Of a stretch of DNA of 43,876 nucleotides, positions 15,694-24,186 are shown piece after piece. Position numbers and translations under genes: made by a program. Source of the DNA: an uncultured Lachnospiraceae bacterium (GTDB lineage: Bacteria; Bacillota; Clostridia; Lachnospirales; Lachnospiraceae). Each line of letters starts with the position of its first letter. The first letter of the stretch is position 1. The stretch lies in the NCBI GenBank assembly GCA_949472775.1, contig CASWVG010000020.1:1-43876 (forward strand), written 5' to 3'. The notes beneath the pieces were generated by a model. That model was not told the DNA's origin, made no database searches, and worked only from the letters and a program-made list of their open reading frames with translations.

Positions 15694-16600
15694 AAGCAGG
15701 AACAGGGAAGCGTTTGCGGAGCACAGCTACTGGCAGTCCTACTCGGATATGATGGCGGCGCTTCTGCTGATTTTTATCTTGATGATAGCGATCACCCTTG
15801 CCGTATACAGACAGAAGACGGATGATCTGGACCAGACGAGGCTGGAACTGAACGCAGCGCAGAGCGAGCTGGATGCGACGATCGCGGACTTAGAGCTTTC
15901 CAAGGCGGAACTGGAGAAGTCAAACGAGGAGCTTGCCTCCTCTCTGGCGCAGCTGCAGCAGGCATACGACCAGGCGGCACTTACGCAGGAAGAACTGGAC
16001 AACGCCTATCTGGAAATCGAGGACGCCAGACAGGAGCTGACAACGACGAAGCAGGAGTTGCAGGATATCGTCGGTATCCGCACGGATATCATCGGTGCGC
16101 TGCAGTCGGCGTTCAGCAATTCTACCATGAAGGTGGACGCCCAGACCGGCTCCATCACGTTCTCCTCCGATGTGCTGTTCCGTTACAACAGTGCCTCCCT
16201 CACCGCGGACAGCAGGGAGACGTTAAAAAATATTATCCCGATGTATCTGGATGTGTTGTTGCAGGAGCAGTTCCGGGAGTATATTGCGGAGATTATTATA
16301 GAAGGGCACACGGATACAGACGGCGGCTACCAGAGCAATATGGAACTGTCCTACGAACGCGCCAAAGCCGTGGCGGATTTCTGCCTGAACAAAAGAAACG
16401 GGCTCAGTGAGACGGAAATTGAGCAGCTGCAGAAAATTCTAACCGTCAACGGGAAATCGTGGAGCACCCCGGTTTACGAGAAGGACGCGCTTGGAAGCCC
16501 GACGGAGGAAGTGGATATGCCGGCATCCAGAAGAGTGGAGATCAAGTTTCGCCTGAAGGAGGATGAAATGATCGAGAAGATGGCGGGGATATTAGAGTAG
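15683..16600 (+). CDS. ZorB/MotB-like stator protein with OmpA-type domain
   Basis: The start is ATG 15683 inside the end of the ZorA-like gene; 305 residues. A short cytoplasmic end with HSYWQSYSDMMAALLLIF places Asp22 at the start of the single helix, equivalent to the proton-binding Asp of MotB and ZorB. A coiled-coil of heptad Leu/Glu repeats follows (about 45-130). Then comes an OmpA-like peptidoglycan-binding domain (about 145-290) with IIIEGHTDTDGGYQSNMELS and the C-terminal SRRVEIKF. It anchors the complex to the cell wall. The 11-bp overlap implies tight stoichiometric coupling. Confidence 0.9.
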   Translation: MRNRSRNREAFAEHSYWQSYSDMMAALLLIFILMIAITLAVYRQKTDDLDQTRLELNAAQSELDATIADLELSKAELEKSNEELASSLAQLQQAYDQAALTQEELDNAYLEIEDARQELTTTKQELQDIVGIRTDIIGALQSAFSNSTMKVDAQTGSITFSSDVLFRYNSASLTADSRETLKNIIPMYLDVLLQEQFREYIAEIIIEGHTDTDGGYQSNMELSYERAKAVADFCLNKRNGLSETEIEQLQKILTVNGKSWSTPVYEKDALGSPTEEVDMPASRRVEIKFRLKEDEMIEKMAGILE

Positions 16601-16643
16601 GAATTGCGCCCGTGGGCGCTGCTTTTCCCGCTTTCAGGATAGA

Positions 16644-16674
16644 ACAAGCTGTCGGAAAGTTTCCGGCAGCTTGT
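16644..16674. terminator. Bidirectional terminator between convergent genes
   Basis: ACAAGCTG...CAGCTTGT outer arms (16644-16651, 16667-16674) with an inner CGGAA/TTCCG. It sits between the motor operon and the convergent kinase-like gene. Confidence 0.6.
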
Positions 16675-16684
16675 CGGTTATGAT

Positions 16685-17278
16685 CTATTGTCTTCTTCTG
16701 TCAATATATTCTGTCAGCAGTTTCACCGAACCGTCGATGCCCAGCTTGCTGCTGTTCAGGGAAACGTCGTAATTTCTGCAGTCGCCCCATTTCCCGACGC
16801 AGAAACTGTTATGGTATCGTCTGCGGCTCGTATCTTTTTCGCGTATCTTTTTGGCGGCATCACTTTCTGTCAGATGATACAATCGCATAATCCGCTCGGT
16901 TCTCTTTTCACGGTCGGCGAGAATAAATATGGATATCATGCTTTCATACTGCTTCAGGATTGTCTCGCTGCATCGCCCTACGATCACAAAGGAGTCTCCC
17001 GCATCCGCCTTGTCCCGCAGATAGTCAAACTGAAGATACAGAAGATTTTCCTCCGGCGAACTGCTGTAGCCTCTCACGGTCCTTGAAGACAGCGGATTTT
17101 TGTGCTTTTCATCCAGTGTTCTCAAATGATCCATCTTCACGTTCTTTTTCGCGGCAATCTCGTCGAGAAGATTGTGGTCTAGCAGTTGGATGCCATAGTG
17201 ATTCGCCAGTTTCTCAGCGATTTCGTGCCCGCCGCTGCCGTATTCTCTTCCAACGGAAATGATTAATTGCTTTTCCAT
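16685..17278 (-). CDS. Cytidylate kinase-like protein
   Basis: The start is ATG 17278, eight bases after GGAGG; a GTG three codons earlier is possible but overlaps that site. 197 residues. The P-loop is ISVGREYGSGGHEIAEKLA near the N-terminus (Walker A variant GREYGSGG). Also present are the nucleoside-kinase LDHNLLDEIA and the lid-type region with SDAAKKIREKDTSRRRYHN. This is the cytidylate-kinase-like family common in Clostridia, distinct from the essential Cmk. Its substrate is not established. It ends 15 bp upstream of the transporter end side and follows that gene in the same operon, which suggests a linked role, for example in uptake regulation. Confidence 0.88.
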   Translation of the reverse strand: MEKQLIISVGREYGSGGHEIAEKLANHYGIQLLDHNLLDEIAAKKNVKMDHLRTLDEKHKNPLSSRTVRGYSSSPEENLLYLQFDYLRDKADAGDSFVIVGRCSETILKQYESMISIFILADREKRTERIMRLYHLTESDAAKKIREKDTSRRRYHNSFCVGKWGDCRNYDVSLNSSKLGIDGSVKLLTEYIDRRRQ

Positions 17279-17293
17279 CCGTTCCACCTCCCT

Positions 17294-18649
17294 CTATAAA
17301 TATCGGAAATAAATCAAAAGCATGGATAGCAGGACAACGATTACCGTTGCCGGCATCATTTTTTTACAGTAAAGTCCCCATTTGATCACATAGCCTTCCC
17401 GCGACGCCGTCGCAACGCCGACCACATTTGCCGATGCGCCTATGGGTGTGGCGCTTCCGCCGATATCCGTTCCCATAGCCAGCGTCCATGAAAGCATGGA
17501 CAGATCGACGCCGTATGCAGCCGACAGACTTTTAATGATCGGTATCATCGTGGTGGCAAACGGGATATTATCCACGAAGGCGCTGACAACCGCGGACAGC
17601 CATATGATGATCGCAACCATGACCATGACGTTTCCGCCGCTGATTCTGCCGATAAAACCCGCCATGATTTCGAGGATTCCCGTCTGTTCCAGTCCGCCGA
17701 TCACGACGAACAGGCCGATAAAAAACAGCAGCGTTTTATAGTCCACCTTTTTTAATAACTGTGCGGCATATTTCCATGAGGTTATCAAGGTTGCAGCCGC
17801 CACAAGGCACCCGATCGTGGAAACGGTAAGCCCTGTCTGCGCGTGGGTGGTCAGAAGCACAATTGCGGCGGCAAAGATCACACAGCTCACCGCAAATCCC
17901 TTTTTATCGGTAATTGTAGATTCCGGGCTTGGCAGACTGCTGTAATCCACTGACGTTGACGCGTCGGCATTCAGCTCCTTATGGAATATCAGATAAAAAT
18001 ACACCAGTACCGCAATCAGGCAGACGCCTGCAATCACGCCCGTGTTTGTCACAAAGTCCGTAAAAGAATACCCGAGCGAAGTGCCGATGATAATATTGGG
18101 CGGATCGCCGCACATGGTTGCCGAACCGCCGAGATTGGCGCAAAAAATCTCGGACAGGATCATGGGGATCGGATTGAATTTCAAAAGCTGTGAGAGTTCA
18201 ATCGTCACGGCGGCTAAGAACAGAATCACGGTGATGCTGTCGATAAACATTGCCAGTATGGTTGATAAGATCATAAAAGTGATAAACAGCGGTATGACCT
18301 GATAATGCACGAGTCTGGCGATGCGCATACAGAGCCATCTGAAAAAGCCGACGCGCGCCATGCCCTCCACCATGACCATCATGCCGAAGATAAACAGGAT
18401 CGTCTCCCAGTTGATGCCGGTGCTGCTTCCCGACGTCTCGCCCGACAGATACCAGAATTCGGTCATGAAAATACTTTTGATATTCAGCGTCTCAATCACT
18501 GCCGTCATGCTGTGCATTCCCAGACCAAAAACAAAAAGGACCGTCAACAGTGCGCAGACAAGCGAAACTACATGTCTTTCCACAATTTCGGTCACAATAA
18601 AAAGAAACATTGCAATAAAAATGATTACTGCAACAACCTGTGCCAACAT
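17294..18649 (-). CDS. SLC13/ArsB-NhaD superfamily ion transporter
   Basis: The start is ATG 18649 after AGAAGGGA; 451 residues. About eleven hydrophobic helices span the protein in two inverted halves. The half signatures are GGSATMCGDPPNIIIGTSLG (about 178-197) and MGTDIGGSATPIGASANVVG (about 391-410), the paired hairpin motifs of the ArsB/NhaD/SLC13 group. An anion (arsenite, sulfate or dicarboxylate) or Na+/H+ exchange are the family functions; the substrate cannot be chosen from the sequence. It is followed 15 bp later by the cytidylate kinase-like gene and forms an operon with it. Confidence 0.9.
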   Translation of the reverse strand: MLAQVVAVIIFIAMFLFIVTEIVERHVVSLVCALLTVLFVFGLGMHSMTAVIETLNIKSIFMTEFWYLSGETSGSSTGINWETILFIFGMMVMVEGMARVGFFRWLCMRIARLVHYQVIPLFITFMILSTILAMFIDSITVILFLAAVTIELSQLLKFNPIPMILSEIFCANLGGSATMCGDPPNIIIGTSLGYSFTDFVTNTGVIAGVCLIAVLVYFYLIFHKELNADASTSVDYSSLPSPESTITDKKGFAVSCVIFAAAIVLLTTHAQTGLTVSTIGCLVAAATLITSWKYAAQLLKKVDYKTLLFFIGLFVVIGGLEQTGILEIMAGFIGRISGGNVMVMVAIIIWLSAVVSAFVDNIPFATTMIPIIKSLSAAYGVDLSMLSWTLAMGTDIGGSATPIGASANVVGVATASREGYVIKWGLYCKKMMPATVIVVLLSMLLIYFRYL

Positions 18650-18712
18650 ATATTTCCCTTCTTTCTAAAACTGTTATTAAGTTATGCATTTCCTATTTGT
18701 ACAGATACAGTT

Positions 18713-19117
18713 TTAGATTCGCTTTTTCCCGTCAGACTGATAGACGGACTCCGTCATCCGTTCGTTTTGCGTCTGACAGAATAAATATGTTGCCGTATGG
18801 TTTCTATAAAATTTTCTCTTTGTTACAGAATCAATGCTGAGGCAAGGCAAAAAAAGGGACTCATGGACTTCCCTGTATTGCTGCTGATATCCTGACCGTG
18901 TCTGCCATTCCATACTGTGTATGGCAGGCAGCTCGGTTGTGCCGATCGCGTCATTGTAGGTATCTGAATGGACAGGAGCAAGGCTTTCTGATACATTGCC
19001 CGTCATGCCGGACGCAAAAAAATCTCCTGCCGGGTCTGCATTTACATACATTCCCGCGAAGAACAGCGATAAGATTATAAATATGCTGATTAGCCTGCGT
19101 ATCTTCTTGTCTGCCAT
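18713..19117 (-). CDS. Small exported protein, unknown function
   Basis: The start is ATG 19117, though the ribosome site (AGAGAC) is weak; 134 residues. A classic signal peptide is visible: KKIRR, a hydrophobic stretch ISIFIILSLFFAGMYV, then a likely cleavage after VNA (about residue 27). The mature part is polar with two cysteines and ends QSDGKKRI. No family is recognised. It lies 63 bp upstream of the transporter gene on the same strand and may share its transcript. The signal peptide is the main evidence that it is real. Confidence 0.55.
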   Translation of the reverse strand: MADKKIRRLISIFIILSLFFAGMYVNADPAGDFFASGMTGNVSESLAPVHSDTYNDAIGTTELPAIHSMEWQTRSGYQQQYREVHESLFLPCLSIDSVTKRKFYRNHTATYLFCQTQNERMTESVYQSDGKKRI

Positions 19118-19547
19118 CTTATGTCTCTTGTTTCTGTCCTGTTTTTATTTCTGCAATGATTCCTTAAACCGACGGTATTATATCACACTTTTATTTTCAG
19201 GGGAAGATTTATTTTGTTATGGAGCAATTTCCGTTTTATTTGCTAAGTAATGGATGCAGAATGAAGCGCAGGGAGCGCATGGAATGACCTATGGAGTGGT
19301 AGACAGCAATTAGGGATACAAGATAGCAAAATACGTGGGAAAAGGATGAAAACAAACGCCGGAGGGCATGTCCTATGCGGGTGATATCGCAAAGAAGTAT
19401 GGGGTGATTTATGAGATGCTTTTGGAACACGACCAGGCGGTCAGCCTGTCCCCCGGAAAGCGTTGTGTCAAAAGTACCAGAAAGGACTTCCTTTTGTATG
19501 ATGTTCGTGGTATGATATCACCGAAACATTTTAGAAAAAGGAGCGAT

Positions 19548-21581
19548 ATGTACATGGTAACAAAAAAGTCAGACTCCCGCTCTGGACGCAGGATGAGAAG
19601 GAGTCTCAATGGAAGGATATTGAGGAATACCACATTCAATATTTTGGTTCTGGTGGCAGTATGCTGCGTCATTATGGCGCTTTCCATGCAGTCACTGGCG
19701 AACAGTATTTTGCTGGACAGTCTGCAGCCTATGGCCAGGCAGTCGGCAAAGACGGTGGAAGCCAACATTCATATGCTGGCGGACCGTATGATGATGATCG
19801 CCGGCGATTCGAGGATGAGTATAGTGGGCTTTGGGGAGGATGATGCGGTGGCTTCTGACGCGTCGGCAAAAGAGAGCTGGGCTGCAGTTCTGACCGAAGC
19901 GGACGAGATTTATGAGTTTCACACAATTGCCCTGTATGATCTGAACGGGGATCTGGTGCAAGGGATTGACGGTGCGCCGGAAAATCTGGAGGGCGATTTT
20001 TTGGCGCTGCTGCAGGAGACGGACAATCTGACTGTCTATACAAAAACGGTTTTTCAGGACAATCTGGGCATTGAGATAGGTATGCCGGTGAAAGAGGACG
20101 GAGCAACCGCATTTTATGTGGTAGGTGTATATAAATATGATGTGCTCAATGATGTGCTGAGCAGTATCAATATAGGCAAAAACGGACTGGCTTATATGGT
20201 GAACCGGGAAGGGATCGTCACAGGGCATCCGGAGCAGGAGAAGGTCAGAGCCGGAGCCACGCTGTTGGAACTCAGCGGCGGCAGACAAGAGGCTATCAGG
20301 AGTGTGACGACAGGGGAAACAGGCGCGACGGAGTTTGCCATTGACGGTGAACAGGTGCTTGCAGCGTTTTCACCGATCCGCGGGACACAGTGGGCGCTGG
20401 TTATTCAGGTACCCAAGTCAGACTACAATCATCTGATCAACGGTGCCATGGTTGTGGCGGGCATCTGTACGTTTGTGGTGTTGCTGCTTTCTATTCTGGT
20501 GATTCTTCGTATGGCTGGGTCTATTTCAAAGCCGGTAAAAAATGTGACGGGCAGGATGGTTGCCCTCGCCGACGGGGATCTGCACACAGAGGTGGCGGGT
20601 GTCAGTTCCGGGGATGAGCTGGAGGTTATGACCAGAACGCTGGCTGACACGGTGGAGAGTGTCAACCGCTACATATCGGATATCCGCCAGGTGCTCAGCG
20701 GGGTTGCCGACGGCAATCTGCAGATTGAGCCGCGTGTGGAATACAGAGGGGACTTTACACAGATTCGCAACAGTCTTGGCAATATTCTGCAGTCTATGAA
20801 TGAGACCATCACGGGGTTCCGTGCGGCAGCGACCCGTCTTGCCAGTATGGCGGATGAACTGAGCGGACAGTCGGGACAGCTCCATGAGGACTCTCTGGAA
20901 CAGAATCAGGCGACGGAAGCGCTGGTTGACGAGGTGACCCATGTGAAGGAGCAGCTTGTTGACGTTTCCAGAAGCAGCAGCCAGACACGTAACATGACGG
21001 TTGAAATTACCCGAAAGGTACAGGAGGCGAACAACCAGATGACGGCTCTTTCCAACGCCATGGACGATATCAGCGCAAAGGCGCAGGAGATTACGACCAT
21101 CGCCAAGTCGATTGACGATATCGCGTTCCAGACAAGCATTCTGGCTCTGAACGCTTCTGTGGAGGCGGCACATGCCGGAAGCGCGGGCAAAGGGTTTGCG
21201 GTTGTGGCGGAAGAGGTGAAGGATCTGGCGGGCAAAAGTGCCAAGGCAGCCCAGAGCGCGATGGAAATCGTGGAGAATACGAGAGCCGTTATTCAGACAG
21301 GCGTGGAGCTGAATGTCAGCACGGCGCAGTCCCTGCAGTCCATCTACGGCGCTTCCACAGAGATCAGTGAGATTTCGGATCAGCTTGTGGCGGCAGTGCA
21401 GGGGCAGGAGGATGCACTGGTCAGCATGGAGGAGCGTATTGCGACCATATCTGCCATTGCTGACAGGAATCTCCAGAATGCAGGGGGAACAAGTCAGTCC
21501 AGCGGACTTCTGGCGAGGGAGGCCGAGGAGCTGCAGGCGCAGGTAGGGAAATTTGCTTTGAAGGAGGGGGATGACAGATGA
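19548..21581 (+). CDS. Methyl-accepting chemotaxis protein, double-Cache type
   Basis: ATG 19548, five bases after AAAAAGGAG, is chosen; the longer frame to 19368 has no ribosome site. About 677 residues. TM1 lies near residues 28-48. A ~250-residue external dCache-like sensor follows (with DLNGDLVQGIDG and GLAYMVNREGIVTGHPE), then TM2 near 302-325 and HAMP with SISKPVKNVTGRMVALADGD. The cytoplasmic hairpin carries the CheA/CheW contact DDIAFQTSILALNASVEAAH. It senses a small molecule outside the cell and controls CheA. Its stop overlaps the FMN-lipoprotein start. The 430 bp upstream (19118-19547) contain no gene I can support, only a weak promoter-like TATGAT at 19511-19516. Confidence 0.93.
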   Translation: MYMVTKKSDSRSGRRMRRSLNGRILRNTTFNILVLVAVCCVIMALSMQSLANSILLDSLQPMARQSAKTVEANIHMLADRMMMIAGDSRMSIVGFGEDDAVASDASAKESWAAVLTEADEIYEFHTIALYDLNGDLVQGIDGAPENLEGDFLALLQETDNLTVYTKTVFQDNLGIEIGMPVKEDGATAFYVVGVYKYDVLNDVLSSINIGKNGLAYMVNREGIVTGHPEQEKVRAGATLLELSGGRQEAIRSVTTGETGATEFAIDGEQVLAAFSPIRGTQWALVIQVPKSDYNHLINGAMVVAGICTFVVLLLSILVILRMAGSISKPVKNVTGRMVALADGDLHTEVAGVSSGDELEVMTRTLADTVESVNRYISDIRQVLSGVADGNLQIEPRVEYRGDFTQIRNSLGNILQSMNETITGFRAAATRLASMADELSGQSGQLHEDSLEQNQATEALVDEVTHVKEQLVDVSRSSSQTRNMTVEITRKVQEANNQMTALSNAMDDISAKAQEITTIAKSIDDIAFQTSILALNASVEAAHAGSAGKGFAVVAEEVKDLAGKSAKAAQSAMEIVENTRAVIQTGVELNVSTAQSLQSIYGASTEISEISDQLVAAVQGQEDALVSMEERIATISAIADRNLQNAGGTSQSSGLLAREAEELQAQVGKFALKEGDDR

Positions 21582-22018
21582 AACGTATATTTGGCATAGC
21601 GCTTACTCTGGCGGTTATGATGCTGCTCACGGCATGCGGGGAACAGACCGGGATGCAGGATGGTTATTATACCGCACAGGCTTCTGAATTCAGCCACGGC
21701 TGGAAAGAATATATCACGATTATGGTCAAAGGCGGGAGTATTGTTTCTGTGGAGTACAACGCGGAGAATGCCAGCGGTTTTATCAAGAGCTGGGATAACG
21801 CGTATATGCAGAACATGCTGCATGTCGAAGGTACCTATCCAAACGAGTATACCCGTTATTATGCGGGGCAGCTTTTGGAAGGACAGGGAAAAGAGGAGAT
21901 CGATGCGCTGACCGGTGCAACCTCATCCTACGGATCTTTTCAGAAGCTGGAGGCGGCTGTCATAGAACATGCAATGCAGGGAGATTCCAGTATTGCCATT
22001 GTGGACACAGCCCATTAA
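21578..22018 (+). CDS. FMN-binding-domain lipoprotein
   Basis: The start ATG 21578 overlaps the chemoreceptor stop (ATGA), with AAGGAGGGGGATGAC upstream; 146 residues. Signal peptide with lipobox LTAC, Cys20 lipidated. The mature domain is of the FMN-binding type, as found in RnfG/NqrC, and carries DALTGAT (D109-T115), the sequence recognised by the flavin transferase ApbE, so FMN is probably attached covalently to Thr115. It would sit on the outer face of the membrane as an electron carrier. Translational coupling to the chemoreceptor suggests a redox or electron-acceptor sensing pair; no apbE lies in the window. Confidence 0.88.
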   Translation: MKRIFGIALTLAVMMLLTACGEQTGMQDGYYTAQASEFSHGWKEYITIMVKGGSIVSVEYNAENASGFIKSWDNAYMQNMLHVEGTYPNEYTRYYAGQLLEGQGKEEIDALTGATSSYGSFQKLEAAVIEHAMQGDSSIAIVDTAH

Positions 22019-22076
22019 GTGTCGGATTTCCTGTGCCAGGGAGGGCAAAGCGCAGGTCGTTTCATAGACAATACAA

Positions 22077-22117
22077 AAAGAGTACAGGACGGATATATGC
22101 AATGGCCTGTACTCTTT
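22077..22117. terminator. Strong bidirectional terminator
   Basis: AAAGAGTACAGG (22077-22088) pairs perfectly with CCTGTACTCTTT (22106-22117), a 12-bp stem with A-rich and T-rich sides. It ends both the lipoprotein operon and the convergent MGI-x-GI gene. Confidence 0.9.
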
Positions 22118-22147
22118 ATTTATTAAACGATATGTGGCTGAAATTGT

Positions 22148-23125
22148 CTATGCGATAGAAACTTGAAATCCCTGCTGTGCGGCTTGCTCTTCCTGCTGCA
22201 AAGCGCTCAGACCGCTGACCTGAAAGTGCTTTCCTGTATCCTTTTGCGCCGCGCTGTTTACGGATTCCGTATCGAAAGCCGCTTTCATGGAATTACCTGC
22301 GTCCCCTAATATGGAGAATTGGACTGCCATTTCCTGCTGTCTCTGTTTCTGCATGTCCGCGAGCTCAGCCTCTTTTCTCTCCGTGTCCGTGCCATAGTGA
22401 GAGTCCTGTTTGATTTCGCCCTTTAATATGGCAATGCCGTCATCTGTTTTGGATACAAGCATTCCCATACGGTCGGCAATCTGCGTGGAAGTTTCGGCAG
22501 AAACCATGGCATGCATTTCACTGGCGGTCGGTCTGAACTGTTCAGCCGGATCCGTGTATGTCTCTTCTTCCACGGACTCCGTCTCTTCTTCGGCAGCGGC
22601 TTCTTCTTTTGCCTCGTCAGCCGGTCTGGTTTGTGCGGAGGCTGTATTGTCTTCAGCCGGATTCATGGCTTCCTTCAGAATCACGGTGCCGTCACTGCCT
22701 AGGCTGATCACAGTGCCCGGTTGTACAGGCTGTGCCTGCTGGTTTTCAGCGGCAGGATTTTCCTTTTCTATAGTATTTGCGGAGGTCTCCGATGCCGCCG
22801 TTTTGTCTTCGGTGTTCTCCTTACGCAAAGGATTCTGGTCTTTGCGCAGTTCGGCGAGCATGGCTTCTCTTTTCTGCGAGCGGAGAAGCTCTTCCTGGTG
22901 CTGTTTCAGCTCGCTGTCAAGACTGGATTTTTCCTTCAACAGTTTCTTCCGCTCGTCCTCTTTCTCATTGGCAGAAAGTTCTTCCGCGGAAGAGAGCTTC
23001 TGTATCTGCTGTTGCACTTCCGTGATTTCATTCTGAATGTTTTTGCTCTTGTGATCTTTTAAGCCGGTCGAAGACATCTGCATGACCGACATGCTGTTTG
23101 TTGACGCGATTCCGCTTATACCCAT
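22148..23125 (-). CDS. Coiled-coil protein with MGI-x-GIA start, unknown function
   Basis: ATG 23125 has AAGGAG 9 bases upstream; an in-frame ATG at 23146 overlaps that site. 325 residues without signal peptide or membrane helix. The N-terminus is MGISGIASTNSM. Residues ~25-90 are a coiled-coil (EITEVQQQIQKLSSAEELSA... pattern), ~95-190 are a low-complexity Ala/Glu/Pro-rich stretch, and the rest contains an ADRMGMLVSKTDDGIAILKG segment. The start resembles those of the 10227 and 13769 products, but the body does not. Composition and layout resemble cell-surface or flagellum-associated accessory proteins. The function is not recognised. Confidence 0.75.
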   Translation of the reverse strand: MGISGIASTNSMSVMQMSSTGLKDHKSKNIQNEITEVQQQIQKLSSAEELSANEKEDERKKLLKEKSSLDSELKQHQEELLRSQKREAMLAELRKDQNPLRKENTEDKTAASETSANTIEKENPAAENQQAQPVQPGTVISLGSDGTVILKEAMNPAEDNTASAQTRPADEAKEEAAAEEETESVEEETYTDPAEQFRPTASEMHAMVSAETSTQIADRMGMLVSKTDDGIAILKGEIKQDSHYGTDTERKEAELADMQKQRQQEMAVQFSILGDAGNSMKAAFDTESVNSAAQKDTGKHFQVSGLSALQQEEQAAQQGFQVSIA

Positions 23126-23352
23126 AATAGCATCTCCTTCCCCCACTAAGGAACTGCTTAAGAATTAATCTTCACATCTGACTGGTCTCAATCCCCCTGC
23201 AAAGCTATTTTTTAGCAATTCCTAAAGGATGATGTGTTTTCACGTTAGTTGATATATTTATCTATATTTTACTATTATGTGTAGGCAGGATGCAAGACTT
23301 TTTTGTGATAAGTCTCAATTTTCCCCCTGTTTGTTTGAAGATATTTACCGGA

Positions 23353-23402
23353 TTGACAGCCTGGCCGTTCATATGTTAGAATCAAACCGACAGACAGTCG
23401 GT
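23353..23402 (+). promoter_or_regulatory. Promoter and operator of the second TetR gene
   Basis: TTGACA (23353-23358), 18 bp, TAGAAT (23377-23382), then the palindrome ACCGAC-AGACA-GTCGGT (23386-23402) just downstream. A related site precedes the membrane protein gene at 24129. The pattern supports autorepression. The rest of 23147-23426 holds only leader sequence. Confidence 0.7.
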
Positions 23403-23426
23403 AACAAGGACGGGAGAGGGGAAGCA

Positions 23427-24062
23427 ATGCGGATTGTAAAAGAGGCGGAGGAGCGGAAAAACGAAATACTGGACGTGGCGGAGCGGCTGTTTGGCACAAA
23501 GGGCTTCGACCATACAAGCACGGGCGATATCCTGGTGGAAGTGGGGATTGCGCGAGGTACGCTCTACTATCACTTTCAGTCCAAGGAGGAGATATTGGAC
23601 GCGGTCATAGAGCGGATGATCGGACAGATGCTGGCAAAGGCGGGCACGTTTGCAAAGCAGAAGGAAATTCCCGTTTTACAGCGCCTGACACTGATGATCC
23701 GTGCGCTGCAGATCAATGAGGGGTGGGGCGACGGGCTGATGGAACAGATTCACAAGCCGCAGAATGCCCTGATGCACCAGAAGATACAGGAGCGGCTGCT
23801 TGCCGGGATGAATCCCCTGCTTACGGGACTGATCGAGGAGGGCATAGCGGCGGGTATCTGCCACACCGACTATCCGGCGGAGGTGGCGGAGATGACATTT
23901 CTGTACGCAAATACGGCGTTTGATGCGCTAGCGGTGCAGACGGAGGAAGCGCGGCGGCAAAAGACGACGGCGTTTATCTATAATCTGGAGCGGCTCTTAC
24001 AGATGGAGCAGGGGAGTATGATGCAGGCAGTCCTGCCTTTGTTTTCGGCCGATGTGCTGTAA
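23427..24062 (+). CDS. TetR/AcrR-family transcriptional regulator
   Basis: ATG 23427 follows GGGAGAGGGG; 211 residues. The longer frame to 23277 crosses the promoter and operator and is not used. The DNA-binding domain contains TSTGDILVEVGIARGTLYYH with FQSKEEILDAVIERM. The ligand domain is unremarkable. It carries its own operator and a related one 67 bp after its end, before the membrane protein gene, so that gene is its likely target. Confidence 0.93.
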   Translation: MRIVKEAEERKNEILDVAERLFGTKGFDHTSTGDILVEVGIARGTLYYHFQSKEEILDAVIERMIGQMLAKAGTFAKQKEIPVLQRLTLMIRALQINEGWGDGLMEQIHKPQNALMHQKIQERLLAGMNPLLTGLIEEGIAAGICHTDYPAEVAEMTFLYANTAFDALAVQTEEARRQKTTAFIYNLERLLQMEQGSMMQAVLPLFSADVL

Positions 24063-24128
24063 AGTTTTGCGGTTTCACGCGTGAAGCGGGTATGGCGGAT
24101 GCGTAAATCGCATTTTTATTAATTGAAT

Positions 24129-24145
24129 ACCGACTGACTAACGGT
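24129..24145 (+). promoter_or_regulatory. TetR operator before the CPBP-like gene
   Basis: ACCGACTGACTAACGGT matches the autoregulatory site ACCGACAGACAGTCGGT at 13 of 17 positions with the same spacing and outer arms. It lies 42 bp before the ribosome site of the next gene. Confidence 0.6.
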
Positions 24146-24186
24146 CTATTAAGTAAACAATCATACAATGAGGGAGGAAACAACCA

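Noticed and set aside
14530-16600. A complete Zorya defence system
   Set aside because: No zorC, zorD or zorE homolog follows; only the motor pair is present.
22410-23036. 208-codon plus-strand frame opposite the coiled-coil gene
   Set aside because: Its Ser/Ala/Phe-rich translation mirrors the Glu/Ala-rich real gene on the minus strand.
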